Assembly (NCBI GenBank): GCA_038502055.1
Contig: JAXRKN010000041.1
Location: 149,001-213,000, forward strand
Reading direction: 5' to 3'
DNA length: 64,000 nucleotides
DNA from: Tanytarsus gracilentus
Taxonomy: Eukaryota > Arthropoda > Insecta > Diptera > Chironomidae
Position 1 is the first letter of the stretch. Every line of letters starts with the position of its first letter. Both the position numbers and the translations under genes were made by a program. The notes below the pieces were generated by a model. That model was not told the DNA's origin and searched no databases. It saw nothing but the letters and a program-made list of their open reading frames with translations. Of this stretch, positions 12,219-25,100 are shown one piece after another.

Positions 12219-12758
12219 TTAAGCGACAAACTCATATGGGATCGGTGCAAGAAAAACTGGTTCTGGAGGGTTTTGAATTACACGAGCTTCCAATGGTTCA
12301 ACGGGTTTGCGCTTCAAGATTATTCTTTTTCCTTGAGCTCTCGCTTCGCGACGTTTGTCATCATTACTCTTGACGCGAGCCAAGAACTCCTCGCGACACT
12401 TTGATGGTTTGACATGTTCAATGCGAACATTAATACGCTTTGGGAGAATTTTTCCACGTACTCGCTTGTTGACGATCACACCAAGAGCATGCTGAGTTAC
12501 ATTATAAACTCTTCCAGTTTTTCCGTGGTATGCTTTGAATGGCATGCCTTTGTGAACCGCACCATTTCCCTACAAATTATGGTTTTGGAAGTTAGATTAT
12601 AAACAGTTCAACAATTTTTTTGCAATCACCTTAATGTCAACATAGTCTCCGGTTTTGTAGACTCGCATATAAGTTCCCAATGGGATAACTCCATGTTTTC
12701 GAAAATCGCGCGAGAACATGTCTCGTGTTCCGCGACGTAATCCATGAGTTCTCGTCAT
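12219..12758 (-). CDS. RpL21: 60S ribosomal protein L21 (eL21)
   Basis: Two coding exons, 12758-12630 and 12569-12219, give 159 residues, the usual eL21 length. The protein starts MTRTHGLRRGTRDMFSR and contains FRKHGVIPLGTYMRVYK, YHGKTGRVYNVTQHALG, INVRIEHVKPSK and the C-terminal PIPYEFVA typical of the family. The 60-bp intron is phase 0 between DIK and GNGAVHKG. A noncoding first exon (about 13008-12976) with a CCTTTTCC tract and the donor GTAAGT joins the acceptor just 5' of the start codon. It is a structural component of the large cytosolic ribosomal subunit. It diverges from mRpL48, which may share the promoter region. Confidence 0.97.
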
Positions 12759-13084
12759 TTTTTTTTGGTAAAATCAACTAAAATATTTTTAAAAAAAATG
12801 TGAAAAGTGTGATTCTCAAAAAATATTTTTTTAAGAATTTTATGGGTTTTCAACTGTTTCTCTCTCATTCTTCAAACTATTCATATGCTAATACCTTTTA
12901 AATGTAAAGTTTGCGCAATTTCAAGTTGAAAACTCAAGAACTTAAGCTAAAATTAAATTAAATTTAAACACTTACATGCGAATTGAATCAAGCACTCGGA
13001 GGAAAAGGTTATGCGTAGTGTCGTTCCCTTCGATAATGATGTTGCAGGGTTGTGTGTCTGATAATTTTTCATCGAAAAAATAAC
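12759..13084. promoter_or_regulatory. Bidirectional promoter region of RpL21 and mRpL48
   Basis: About 326 bp separate the two divergent start codons. The interval holds the RpL21 first exon and 5' UTR intron. After the TOP-like tract only about 75 bp remain before the mRpL48 start, so the two promoters must overlap or be very compact. No TATA box is convincing. Confidence 0.55.
12976..13008 (-). promoter_or_regulatory. RpL21 noncoding first exon with TOP-like start
   Basis: On the minus strand the sequence CCTTTTCCTCC (13008-12998) is a pyrimidine tract like those at transcription starts of ribosomal protein genes (5' TOP). About 20 bases later a GTAAGT donor ends the exon at 12976. A matching acceptor (TATTTTAG) lies shortly before the start codon at 12758. 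TOP tracts are known to give TOR-dependent translational control. The exact start site is inferred. Confidence 0.6.
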
Positions 13085-13737
13085 ATGTTTAAGGTAAATT
13101 TAATTAAAGTTTCTAATGCTGGTTCCTCATTTAAATAAAATTATACCTATATAGATTGTCACTCAATTTGTTACAAGAAATGCGAGGAGCTTTCAACATG
13201 GACATTACACTCTATTTCACGGATCAAAACTTTATGAACCGCCTTACTTAAATCTATTAAAACCCCAGCACCCAACTTATGACATAATTAATTTGGAAAT
13301 TACTGGCTATGATTATTCTTTGCTCGAGAGTTTTCAGCGTTTTGTCGATAGAATTGCAAAATCATTGGATTTAGAAGTTTGTAGCTGGGCTCATCCCCCA
13401 ACAAAGAAGAAAATTATTCGCTACAAAGAAAACAGCACAAATATAAATTCCGAGTATAATTTAACCACCTACAAACGGTACTTACAGCTGAGTGAAGTGC
13501 AAGCACCTATATATAGCGTCTTTGTAAGATTTATTCAATCGGGAGTGCCAGAAGGTAGGCATATTTCTATTTTGTTATTTCAAAATTATAAATTTTCATC
13601 CATGTATAGGTGTTAAATTATCAGTTGTTCATCATACGGACTTTTTAGAGGAGAGTCGTTATGTTCCTGATAAAGAGTTACTTGAGCTGAAAGACCAACT
13701 CGATAAAGCAGGAGGACCATTAAAAACAAGAAAATAG
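13085..13737 (+). CDS. mRpL48: Mitochondrial large-subunit ribosomal protein mL48
   Basis: Three exons, 13085-13093, 13155-13554 and 13610-13737, give 178 residues. Exon 1 encodes only MFK. The N-terminus (MFKIVTQFVTRNARSFQHG) is basic and hydroxylated without acids, as expected of a mitochondrial import signal. The core reads LEITGYDYSLLESFQRFVDR, LEVCSWAHPPTKK, YLQLSEVQAPIYSVFVRFIQ and PEGVKLSVVHHT, the layout of mammalian MRPL48 (S10-like fold). A role in the mitoribosome is taken from the family. It diverges from RpL21. An AATAAA lies about 20 bp after the stop, and its 3' end faces Set2 with only 118 bp between stop codons. Confidence 0.85.
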
Positions 13738-13855
13738 AAACAGTTTTAATTATTAGAAAAATAAAACCGTATTTGTTAAAAAATAATTTAATTTTACTCT
13801 CTCATCTCTAATTTAATTTCTATTTTAAGAATTAATTAATTTATGCTAAAAGTGT

Positions 13856-16800
13856 TCAATATTTATTCAATATAAGCGAATAATCTTGTTCATCGGCTTT
13901 CCTCTGATAAGGTCCCTCAAACTTGGACATGTACTTTTTAATAAACTCCTTTGTTTTACCCTTTACAGAATCCGTGGCTTTTAGCATACTGTTATTGAGT
14001 GCGCAATGTTTCGACTCCTTAGTAAGAACAGAAAAAGTAAGCTAAAAAAGAAAATTTAATAGTTTTTCATCACTCAAATATACATTTAATTAATTAATTT
14101 ACCTTATTAATGAGACTAAAGTAATCTTCTTCAGATTCAATTCGTCCATTCGTACATGCATCAACGCGATATGGCAGCAGATATTTAGCTATTTCTTCCT
14201 TGATATCATCTCTAAATTGTCGTTTAATTAAGCTTTGATCGTTTGGTGGCATCGGCCTTGTTAATTGTTTTTTTAATTTTGACACATCAGCTAAATCGGC
14301 TTCGGTTTTTATTTTGCGAATTTTATCCAAGTACTTGGACTTGGTTAAAATATCAAGTTCGTCAACCATCCGGCTTGAAAACCCTGCTGCTTCATCCACA
14401 AGCTCATCATCGTCATCTTCATCTGAAATATCTCCCTCTCCCTGCTGCAATCGTTTTTTCTTTTTTCGCCTTAATTTTTCCTTTACTTCCTTGTAGCGCC
14501 TTGATTCGATACGCCCATAGAGTTTGTCTTCTTCGGTTCTAGGTCTAATAAACTTCATCATGGTGACGAGTCCGCGTCTCTTCTTTCGTTTAGCTAAATT
14601 CAATCCCTCGATTGGTGATATTTTTACTGGATTGTCTAAAGACCTTGTTATACTACTATTTAGTTTAATTCTTTTCTCCAAGTCCTCTTCGACATACTAG
14701 AAGCAATTATTATTATTATGTTATTGAAATTATTAATAAACATTTTAATAAGCATATTAATAAATAACTAAAAAAATTAAAAAAACTATACACACACCTC
14801 TTCGACGGCACTAATGTCAGTCGAGATTTGCTCAAAACCGATATGACCATTGAGTTTTCGTTTTTTTCTTTTTAACATATCCAAAAGCTCTCGAAGTTCA
14901 TCCTCTTCGGAGTCCTCCGTTTCAGTGCTTGACTCATTATCATCGGGCGTACCTAAGTTCTCGTAATTGTCGCCAATTATTCCCTGCTCCAAGTCCTCTT
15001 CGGTAGAAAAAAGTGGTAATATTTTTATGGGAGCTTCCTTTTGGGATAAATCACACAATTAAAACCAATTTTTAAGGAGAAATACTAATCATGAAGTTGA
15101 AAGTTTGTCAGTCAAGGTCGAAGCAGCAAAAAGTGAGAAAACTTTGTCACATGTCGACTGACTGAGTGATTTCAATCTTCGAGATAGTCAAATATATATT
15201 TAACTTGCCCATTGCGAGATTCTAATTTTTTCATGATAGTAATAAATGCATCCGGACTCGTTGATGGCAAATCTCCAATGCTCTGGCAAATCGATAGGTG
15301 GTAAAAGATAGTCGTCTGGGTTGGTTGAAAGCGTAAGAGGCTCATATTTGAACTCATGGAAATTTGGTGGTCGAGGAACTTTACTGTCGAAAATTTGATA
15401 ACATTCTCCCGTAACGCGATTAACTTTTACGGGTATATTCGTCGGGACGGTATCAGGTGGAAGGCCAAAAATGGCACAATTGTTTTCATGTTCCATTACC
15501 ATTCGCCTCTCGAGTTCTTGCTTTTCAAAAAGCTTCCTTCGCTGTTGCTTTTCCATAGGATCGATGTAACGTCTATAGGAAGATGTCGCCGATGGCAATT
15601 GCATTGTTGTTGATGGGATGTGTTGATAGGATGAAGGACGATTGTTGTAAATTTCATTTCCAAAGCGATTTTTGACTCGATCATTGACAACTATCAATGA
15701 TGATCTCTGTTGGGCTTCTTCTTTCCACAAATCGTCCTCCATACCAGCTTCAATCTCATGTTCCTTTCTATTTTCTTGTTTTTGCTTTTTTGGAATGCGA
15801 AAATCTTCCTTCAATACTTCCCACTTCTGAAGCAATGCTTCAGCTTTATCCTTAACTATCAACTTCATCGTTGGCAACTCTTCGAGTACGTCAAATGTAA
15901 TTGTAAATTGTGCATTATTTTCCTCCTTGACCGGCCCATTGCTATCGCTCAGCTGCTGCTCTTGAGTACTTGCCTTATTTTTCTTTTTGTTCTCTTTCGC
16001 CCTTTTTCTCTCCTCTTTAGTCAACTTTTTCTTTTCAATATCGAGATTCTTCCACTTTTCAACTCGTTCGAGGATCTTACAGTCTCTAAGAATAGTTTTA
16101 TTTGTGATTGGAAGTAGGGAGAGAGCATTTAAGATTTCAATGCAAAGATAGAGATCAAGAATGGAGCTCTTAACGCTGATATCACACATCCAGTTATGGA
16201 GGAGCTTTAATCCATTGTAGTCAAGAAATAGACGTCTACATGGAAGTTCACCAGCTATAAGTAATTTTAAAAGACTACTTCGAGATTCGACACTTTTTGC
16301 TCGTACAACCAAACGTGCGAGGGCAATGGTATGTACTCTATTCTTGAGACCTGATTTGGTTAAATCCTTAATTTGCTCCTCAATTTCAAGGTCTTCGTAG
16401 AGTTTTTTGACCTTTCTGTCTGTTCTAAAACTAGGCTCCACTTTCTTTAGTTCCACCTCGACATGTTTTATTTCATTACTCGACACCTCATCATTCTCAA
16501 CTACCTTCACCTTCGACTTGGAAACTTTGGCGGAAGGCACTTTTTTGGGTTTTACTCCCTTCTTATCTCTGGATATTTCTAAAATTTCCTCATCACTCTC
16601 CGGATTTTCACCAATAAAGCCACGACAGTTTTGTGATTCGCAAAAGCACCGCTGTGCCTCCTTCCCATATCGTTGAAATTGATAATCAAAAGTAATTTCT
16701 TCTCCCTTTCTAATGAATCGTACGCTAAAAAAACCAACTCGAAGTTCACCATTAATGGTCCATTTTTGTGTGATTGCATTGGGGTCACACGAATGATTGA

Positions 16801-18241
16801 TGAAACGCGAGATATTTCCTTTGACAGTGGCATCAATTACCGCATTTGAGCGCAAAGCCATGAAGTAATAATGGAGATTTTTGTCTTTAGAATACTTTGC
16901 CGCTCGCTTTTCAAATTGCTTGTTATTAAGAACTTCGCCAACATATTCTATAATGAACGTCTCTGGGGGAATATCGGAGTCAGCTCTGATTCCAAAACCC
17001 TTTTTTTCGGTTTTACAAACGCTCACGGGCGAGTAATTGTGCCTTTGGAATTGCTGATTATCGCAAAATTGTCCACATCTGCACTTTGGACTGCATTCGA
17101 TGTAAAGAAGACGATTGATGCAATTAAAAGTACATCCGAGCTCACCATTTTTAATATCGGCTTCGGTTATCGTGCAATCACATTTCATTGTCTTGTTAAT
17201 TTTGCAAATGATCTTATCCGTTGACTTTAAATAAATGTTTTCTTTAATCGTCAAAAACTGACTTAACCGTGCATCGTTCTCGACATCTATAACTTCCTCC
17301 ATTCTAACAGTTGCTGGCTTCAAAGTTCCTTCCAACTGCTCTATTTTCACTTCTTGTTTAACTTCTTGCTGCTGATGACCTGTGTTTACCTCTAATGACT
17401 CATTTGTAGTTTCTTGAAATATGCTCATTAGGCGTCGCGACCGTCTCAAGTTTGAAAATTCCTCGCTCTCCAGATGCACTTGTTGTTCATTTTTAGGCTC
17501 TTCCTTAATTTTAATCACATCACGAGTGGCGCTTTCTTCCAGGGATTTCGTTATATTTTCTTCTTCCTAGACATTTTTTTATAAATTACTAACCAATTAT
17601 TTAAAAATATTTAATAACTATTTACTTTGTGGACTGTCATAGATGTCTCTGTTACGATAAAAAGTTCCATTTTTTGTCCGTCACTATTGAATTCAACTTT
17701 TGGAGATTCTGCACGATATTCTTTTATCGAAGAAATGTCGGTTTGTTGGTGGACGAGCTCAACTGGACATTTTTTATCATCTGTTATATCACAACGATCC
17801 ATGCAGCTCTCTAGAACGTTGATATTTTCACTCGATGGCAGATTGTCGGAGAGCTTTTTAGAATCAATGTTTGAATTTTGTTCTGGTTCATAGCAGTTTA
17901 ATTCGTTCTGTGAATCGTCTAGATGCATTAAAGATTCGGAGATTGCACTTGAAGATTCACATTGAGATTGTCTATCGTTGTCTGTGGAAACTGTTTAAAA
18001 TCAGTTTTTTACTTAGGACTTTTTATTGTATCACTTACCTTTTCCTCTTAGACTTCTTCTTATATGTTGCTGCGCTTCTTCTTCGTCTCCATTCAAAATT
18101 TCACTTTTCTTTTTCCGGCCTCTCTGAAAGTTTTTTCCAGCAATAAATAAAGGGTAAAGAAATTTTTACTTGATTTACCTTTACTGACGGAGTGTTCGGT
18201 AAAGTTTCAATTGTTTTGCCAGATCTCGTGATTCTTTCCAT
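13856..18241 (-). CDS. Set2: Set2/SETD2 histone H3 lysine-36 methyltransferase
   Basis: Seven exons: 18241-18179, 18123-18039, 17990-17626, 17566-15209, 15037-14798, 14696-14103 and 14041-13856. They give 1296 residues with all junctions in phase. Order of parts: acidic/basic N-terminus; AWS zinc cluster, about 298-347 (CDC...CGQFC); SET, about 348-472, with GFGIRADSDI, the catalytic-core RFINHSCDPN and FDYQ; post-SET (CFCESQNCRG); a low-complexity middle; a WW domain, about 925-960 (LPEHWRFAINESGCIYYYH...SQW); and a C-terminal SRI domain, about 1195-1285 (RQFRDDIKEEIAKYLLPYR...EFIKKYMSKFEGPY). The family trimethylates H3K36 while bound to phosphorylated RNA polymerase II. Exon 4 ends inside the WW domain at a GC donor. 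Ignoring that intron would give a false stop three codons later and lose the SRI domain. Confidence 0.95.
15038..15208 (-). other. GC-AG intron splitting the Set2 WW domain
   Basis: The donor reads TGG|GCAAGT (15209/15208) and the acceptor CAAAAG|GAAGCTCCC (15038/15037), both phase 0. Joining gives ...SQW-EAPIKILP, as expected after the second WW tryptophan. No GT donor nearby keeps the frame. Confidence 0.8.
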
Positions 18242-19172
18242 GGCTCAGAAGAGCTTCAATTAATTTTATAGAAAAAAAATTAAACTTCTCGTTCCCAGCG
18301 TGTAATTAATTTAGGGATTTCCTCCATTCGGATAGTAATTGAAGAAAACAAATGTTCACTGCCACAACTTTTAATTACAATTACTGCTTTTGCTATATAG
18401 TAAATCGCTTAAAATTAATAATGTTTACAAATATTTTTGCTAAATAAAATTGAAAGTCTCCAATAATCGTGTGTTTCTCTTTTCTTTTCAAGCAGGGGAA
18501 AACTCATTTTTTAAACGTTTTTCAAAAACCACCTAACCGGATCAATACACTTTTTTGAGTGAAGACATTAAGTTTTTAGAGCTCCGCTCTCTTTTGCTTT
18601 TAGTTTCTTAAAAATCCTCCTTTTTGTCTATCCTCAAGTTTAAATTAATGACTATTGCTGATTATTGATTCTTTATATTCTCTAGTTTTGCAACATCAAT
18701 TTTTTTAACTAGTCATTCATTTAGCACTGCTAATGAACACAAAGCCTTAAAAAATGCGTGCATGTGTAATTCTTTCCGAGAACATTTTTTCATGATTAAA
18801 TTCAGGGACCTCTTAGCAATCAATCAAGGTGAAAGCTTGAAAAATCTAATTAATTTAAATGCATTGTCATTTTGTTTTGAGATTGAAATCTTTATTTTTT
18901 AATCAATAATACAGAACCGATATTGGTGATGTACAGGGTTAAAAATAAAAAGCTTACCTAATTGTTTTCTTAATTTTTATGATAATTATCAAAAAAATAA
19001 TTAGAAATAATTAAAAATAATTAGGAAAATTAGAAAAAAATTGCTTCTTAGTACTGAGAACGTTGCATACCGGGCGCCCACTTGTTATTCAATATTTGCC
19101 GTGAAATCAGACTAAAAAGTTCATAATTTAATACACTAAAAGAAAGAAAAGAAGATAGCTTCTATCTTAATC
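18242..19172. other. Intergenic region between divergent Set2 and zinc-finger gene
   Basis: 930 bp hold both promoters and 5' UTRs, but no promoter motif is decisive. Over half of it is the dispersed repeat at 18575-19090. Confidence 0.6.
18575..19090 (+). repeat. Second copy of the ~500-bp CTCCGCTCTCTTTTG repeat
   Basis: It starts GAGCTCCGCTCTCTTTTGC and ends CGGGCGCCCACTTGTTATT, matching the ends of the copy at 3641-4137. The middle has an AATTAG/TAATTA-rich block (about 18957-19045) like the intron-like part of that copy but more decayed. Confidence 0.6.
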
Positions 19173-22100
19173 ATGAATAGAAGGCAGTGTCGGACGTGTT
19201 TAAGACACTTTGATAGACGAAAAGATTTAGTTTCTCTTTTCGAGTATGATCAAACTTTTTTTTCCGAAAATATCCTTTTTGCTGAAATGCTTATGAAAAT
19301 TTCCGGTGAAAATGAGGCAAGTTATTCTAAATGTTTTTGGATATAATATGATCAACTAGCTCAATATATACATTGTTGTTAGCGAATTTTATTATTTGAA
19401 TAATCATTTAAATTTCAGATTTCTCAATCGGATCTTCTTCCCAAAAAAGTGTGCGCTATTTGCGTTTCATCAATTCGGACTTGCTACTTTTTTCAAAAAG
19501 AAGTAAAAAAATCCCTCGAAATTCTCACAAATCAAATTAGTATCAAACGAGAAGTTTCCGTCACTCGAGTTGCCGTAATTTTGTCTCCGAGACATCTGGC
19601 CGAGGAGCAGTTTAATGATGATATGCTTGACGAAATTCATCCGTAATTTATTAACTAAGACACAATTTTTCACAATATAAGCTTTTTTATTTTAATTATA
19701 GTAATCTGAACGAATCAGATCAGGAAATAATCGATTATGAACCACTTGAAGGAGAAGAGTCCAGTGAAAATTTTCAAGTTGCGAACCCTTACAATGACCA
19801 CACTCAAGATGACGTCGAGAAGAAACACGACTGTGATGTTTGCAAGAAAACATTTATAAATGCGAAAGCTCTCGTTTCCCACCATAGATTCCATCAAGCA
19901 GACAATTGTCTTCACTGTGAAAAAAAATTCCTTAATAGCACACAGTTAAAGCTTCATGTACGCGCTAAACACACAGAACATTATGAAGATTTTCGTTTGG
20001 GTTATCAAAATGCTGTGATTTCTGTTGAACGACTCCAGGATTTCCATGAATGCTTTCAGGTATCTTTTACTCCATACTTTTTATTATCAAATAGTTTTTT
20101 CTCATTTTCCATTTGACATTTGCAGTGTTTACAGAAATTTTGTACTATTGAAGCTCTTTATAAACACTTGGAATTCGAGCATTCAATTACATTCTCTTCC
20201 ACCATCAACAACAAGAATAACAGAGCTAGCATAGAGTGTCCTTTTTGCTTTCTTTCCTTTGGTGATCGAGCTAATATTCAAGACCACATACAAAAGTGTC
20301 ACCCCGATGAGAATGATTCGGCGAGTGAGGCTGACGAGATTACAAGTAATGACGAATTTACTTATCAATGTCAAATTTGTACCGCTAAATTTCAATCGGT
20401 AAAGGGTCTAAATCAGCATAAAACGTTTAAGCATAGCAACTTGAAAAACAAAAGTGATGAAAAAATCGCGAGCAAAAACATAGTTAAATTTACGCGTGAC
20501 GAATTTTTGGACAAATTTTTGGTGAGAAAATCAAAGGATTTTTATCGATGTATTCCTTGTAAGAAGGAAATCGGATTCCGATCTATTGTGCTGCACATGA
20601 GAAGTAAACATGCTTCAGCTCGCTCGTTTCGATGTGAATTGTGTCCAGAGGCATTTTTCCGCGCTGATTATCGTCAACGACATGTAGCCAGCAGTCACCC
20701 AACCAATTTCAAATGCTCTATGTGTCATATTCAATTTGATCGAGCGTATAAAATTGACGCTCATAATTTTTCGTATCATAATATTCCAATTAAAAACTTA
20801 AAGCCAGAAGAAGGACATGACATTTATGATTTATCCGCGAATGCAATCAAGTATATCGAGAGTGCAAAGAACTTTGATTACTCCGATGATATGATGCTGC
20901 TACCTTCAAACTTTACAGGCAATTCTATTGCTGCTCCAGCTTGCCCATTAACAAAGGACGAATTTTGTGAGCAAAACATTTCTCATGTTTCCGAAAAAGT
21001 TGTTCACTGTAATGAGTGCATGCAAGATATTCAGAAAAATAGCCTAATATCACATCTCTTGTGGAAACATTCGGTTGATAAGCCATTAAAGTGCCCATTT
21101 TGTAACCAACGTGTAGTTAAAAATAATGCGAGAATCCAGCACATGGCAAAATGTCATCCAAATCAGTACAAATGCTCAATTTGTAATGCTCAATTTGTTA
21201 AACACCAGAATCTCGTGGAGCATTGTGAAGAAATTCATCGGAAGAAGTGTAACGTTATGAAATCTAGCGGCGAAACGGAGGATTTACAAATTAACGACAT
21301 GCGATTTATAACGAATAAAAACGAAGAAGACATCATTGAAGATGAGATAATGAATGGAACAGATAATTTTAATATTGTTGATGTTGGCGACAGGAGATTT
21401 AACTGTCAACACTGCAACAAATCGTTTACATCATCGAAAAATTTATTAATACACAAAAGTCATAAGCATAAAAATGAACTTCAAAGCCACTTTAATAATG
21501 AAAATGATGATTCGATGTCCTTCGAAGAGTTTTGTTACAATTGGACTGACAATGTTGATGGAAATGAAAGCAGTGTCAAGTGTCTCGTATGCGAGCAAAC
21601 ACTAAAAAAGAAGAACTTGACTAATCATTTAAAGGTAAATTGTTGTGAAATAAAAAAACACTAACGAGTAATTATTATAGCTCCGCTATATATTAATTTT
21701 GGATTTTTCCAAAACCTGTTTTCGACCCCTAGTGCCAAGACATTACATTGTGCAATATCAAAACTTATACTCAAATGATAGGCCTAGTCAAACCCTACAA
21801 ACTGGCGAAAACAGATTTGAAATCGGTTGCTCCTACGAGGAGTTAGAGCCATTTAAGTCATCTTACTTTCTTACTTTCTTACTTTCTTACTTTCTCACGA
21901 TCTTAGTGAACGCCATATCTCAAGAACGGCTGGTCGGATTTGACTCGGGTTTGTGGCTAAAGATCGGGTTTTGGCTCTAGTTGTGCAAGAAGTATTTTGT
22001 TTTCAGGTAAGACCCTCCAAGGACCGTCCCTGAGTGCAAAAATGTCCTTTTTCATACAAATTTTCTCTTATATGGCTTCATGTATGTCGTTGAACTCGTC

Positions 22101-25100
22101 ATTGCATCAGAAATAGATTGACACTGACGATTTTTGTGGAATGTCCTCTGGTGGGGGTGCCCTAATGTCTTTTAGAACTTGGCTTCATGTTGTGTTGCTC
22201 TTTTGATAGGTCGTTGAATGTTTTTGGGATGTCTCTGGTGGGGGTGCCATAATGTCCATTTTCAGAACTATGGCTTCATGTATGTGTTGCTCGTTGTCGG
22301 TCGTGCTGCTTTTTGAGGAATGTCTATATGGGGCGGAGTGCCTTGTCCATTTTCAGTTGGTTCTGTTGTGTTGAATCGTATTGGCAGGTCGATTGAATAG
22401 ATGATTTTTGAGGTGTCTTGGTGGCGGGTGTACTAATGTCCATTTTTCAGAATTGGCTTCATGTTGTCGTTGAACTCGTCTTGTCGGATCGATTGCCTGA
22501 CGATTTTTGAGGAATGTCCATCATGGTCGGTCAGGAGTGCCACTAATGCTCATTGCAACGGAGTAGGGTACTAATCTATGCGGAGCTATTGGAAATGGCA
22601 ACGCCGTTTGCAGACCCATCTTGTTTCATTTTTAAATGGTATTTAGGCCAGACACTGCACGACAGGAGCTTATTTATGTGAAGTTTGTAATGATAGCTTC
22701 TTCAAACCCGAAGATCGATTGCAACACTTTTCCTCGCAACACAAGGGCATTTTCTTTTGCGATACATGTAATATCCAGCATGTTTGTAACTCAAGATATG
22801 CTCGTCATATGAAGGTTCGTTATAATCTAAATACAATTTTACTTTTTTTACATTTATTTTGACTTCACAAAATATCTTAGGAGGTTCATGCAATCGAAAT
22901 GGACAACAATGATAGGATGGAAGTCGATTTAAATGTTATTTCTTTACGTTTTGTTGCTTCAATAAGAAAAAACAACAACGACGACGACGAACCCCAACGT
23001 TCCATAGCTAACTTCTCTCACGACACAAGTAGTCATGAAGACGAAGAAAATAATTTAGATCCGCTGGAAGAGATGATGCAACTAATTTCAAATACTGAAG
23101 ATATGTCGCGAACAGATTTTATGACTATGTATTTTCAAAATATCAACCGTGAAACCAAGCACTGTACTGCGTGCAACAAAACTTTTCAAGCCTCGTCCAT
23201 ATATCATCACCTAGGTACATTATTTATTGTTTGTAATTATTTTTGTACTTATTCATAACTATCGCTCACTTTATTCACCTCTAGTACACTTCCATGCAAC
23301 GGCTTTTCCTTACAAATGCCCCTTCTGTGAATTGCGACTAGAGCGCTCAGCAACTCGAGCACGCCACATGCAGGTTTTCCATCCAAATGAGGTAATAATA
23401 AATTAGTCAATTATGGTTGTCGCCTGCGTGAGACATGAAAACCGTTGGGGCCGTAAATTTAAACAAAAATATAGTTTTTGTATACAATTGTGAATCCATG
23501 ATATAACTCCACGCTAAAGTAATTCCACCCCAAACAATTCCACAGACATTAATTCCACGACATTAACTCCACTAAGAAAGTGTTAGTGGAGTTAATGTTT
23601 CAAAAATTTACAATAATTCCACGGTTTTTTAAATTTTGTTGAATTAATGTAACTTTTTGCAACTATAACTCCACTAAGAAAATGTAGGTGGAATTAATGT
23701 TGCAAAAAGTTACTTTAATTCAACAAGTTTAAAAAACGTGGAATTAATGTAACTTTTTGCAACATTAATTTCACTAACACTTTCTTAGTGGAGTTAATGT
23801 CGTGGAATTAATGTCTGTGGAATTGTTTGGGGTGGAATTACTTTAGGGTGGAGTTATATCATAGAGTCTACAATTGTCTATTGAAAATACGTTTGGGCCG
23901 AGATTTAAATTTTATTTGTATGAGGATTTTTGAATTTTAACGGTAACATTAGGGCATGTCCCAGGCAGGGGTTGTCGAAGGTTCATCTAATTTGATTAAA
24001 GGAGAAAAAGCAAAAAATTAATCTGAATATATAGCGAAGCCCTAAAAAAACGCTAGATATAAATTTAACATCCTAGTATTTTATAATTTATAAACAAATT
24101 TTGTTTAATTTTTAGTATAAATGCATTAATTGCGGGATACAATTTCAAAAACATGCCAAGTACGCAGATCACATGATAAGTGAGCACGGGCAAACGGTGA
24201 CAACAAAAAAGAGTCCAGTTGAAGAAGATGACATTTCCTCGGCAGACCTCCGATATGTAGCCAATAGAGTGGGAGAGATTTCATTTTGGCAAGATGAAGA
24301 AATTAATCCATTAAGCGATTCCACAATGATTCCTTATCACTATGAAGACATTGAAAATAACACTTCGAAAGAATTACATTTGCCATCTCATTCGATTAGG
24401 AGTGAATTGATGGATGAGATTGTAGTTGAGCGGATTGCGGATGGAACTGGAAATTATTCTTATCAGGATTTTAAAGATAAATTTATGAAACATATTGATG
24501 GTCTAACTTATGAGTGCTTACCCTGCAAAAGAGTCATCATCAAGACTTCAGTATGTGTCTAATTACAGAACATTTAATTATTTTAATAATTATTTTCCCA
24601 ATTAACAGGTATGCGCCCACTTACGGCTGTGGCACGCTTCAAAGATGATGTTTAACTGCGAACTCTGTCCTATCGGATTTCGACGACACGATTATCGACA
24701 GAGGCACATGGCTTCTGTTCATTCACAAGACTTTTTTTGTGCAAAGTGTAATCAACAATTTTATCGCTCTGCTCTTTATGTTGATCATATGAAAACCTCG
24801 CACAAGCTATCTATTTCCATACCTGAGTTAAAATCTAAAGATGAAGTTGATGTTCCACTTGAAAACATGACATTCTCTGCAAGTGTACCTGAAGATGAAA
24901 GAATACATCCTGAAGAGCGCATTAGAACAAAACGACGGTTATCAGTAGTTTACGATGACCGACCAATTAACCCAAAAGCTGGCGGATTAACTTACAATGA
25001 GTTTTGTGCCAATTATATTAAGCAAGAGAATGATCTGATGACGTCCAATTTGCAAAAGGTAATTTTAATTATTTCTAATTATATTTAATTTTTAATTATT

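Noticed and set aside
15200..15209. Ending Set2 at the stop just after ...SQWAS
   Set aside because: The WW domain would be cut and the SRI domain orphaned; a GC-AG intron restores both in phase.
21635..21664. Ending the zinc-finger gene at the stop following ...HLKVNCCEIKKH
   Set aside because: A GTAAAT donor right after NHLK joins to ARHCTTGAYLCEVC beyond an inserted element and restores the module pattern.
21860..21905. TTACTTTC repeats as a possible regulatory microsatellite or CRISPR-like array
   Set aside because: It is an internal part of the AGCTCCGC element, also at 51935-51965; no spacers and a eukaryotic context.
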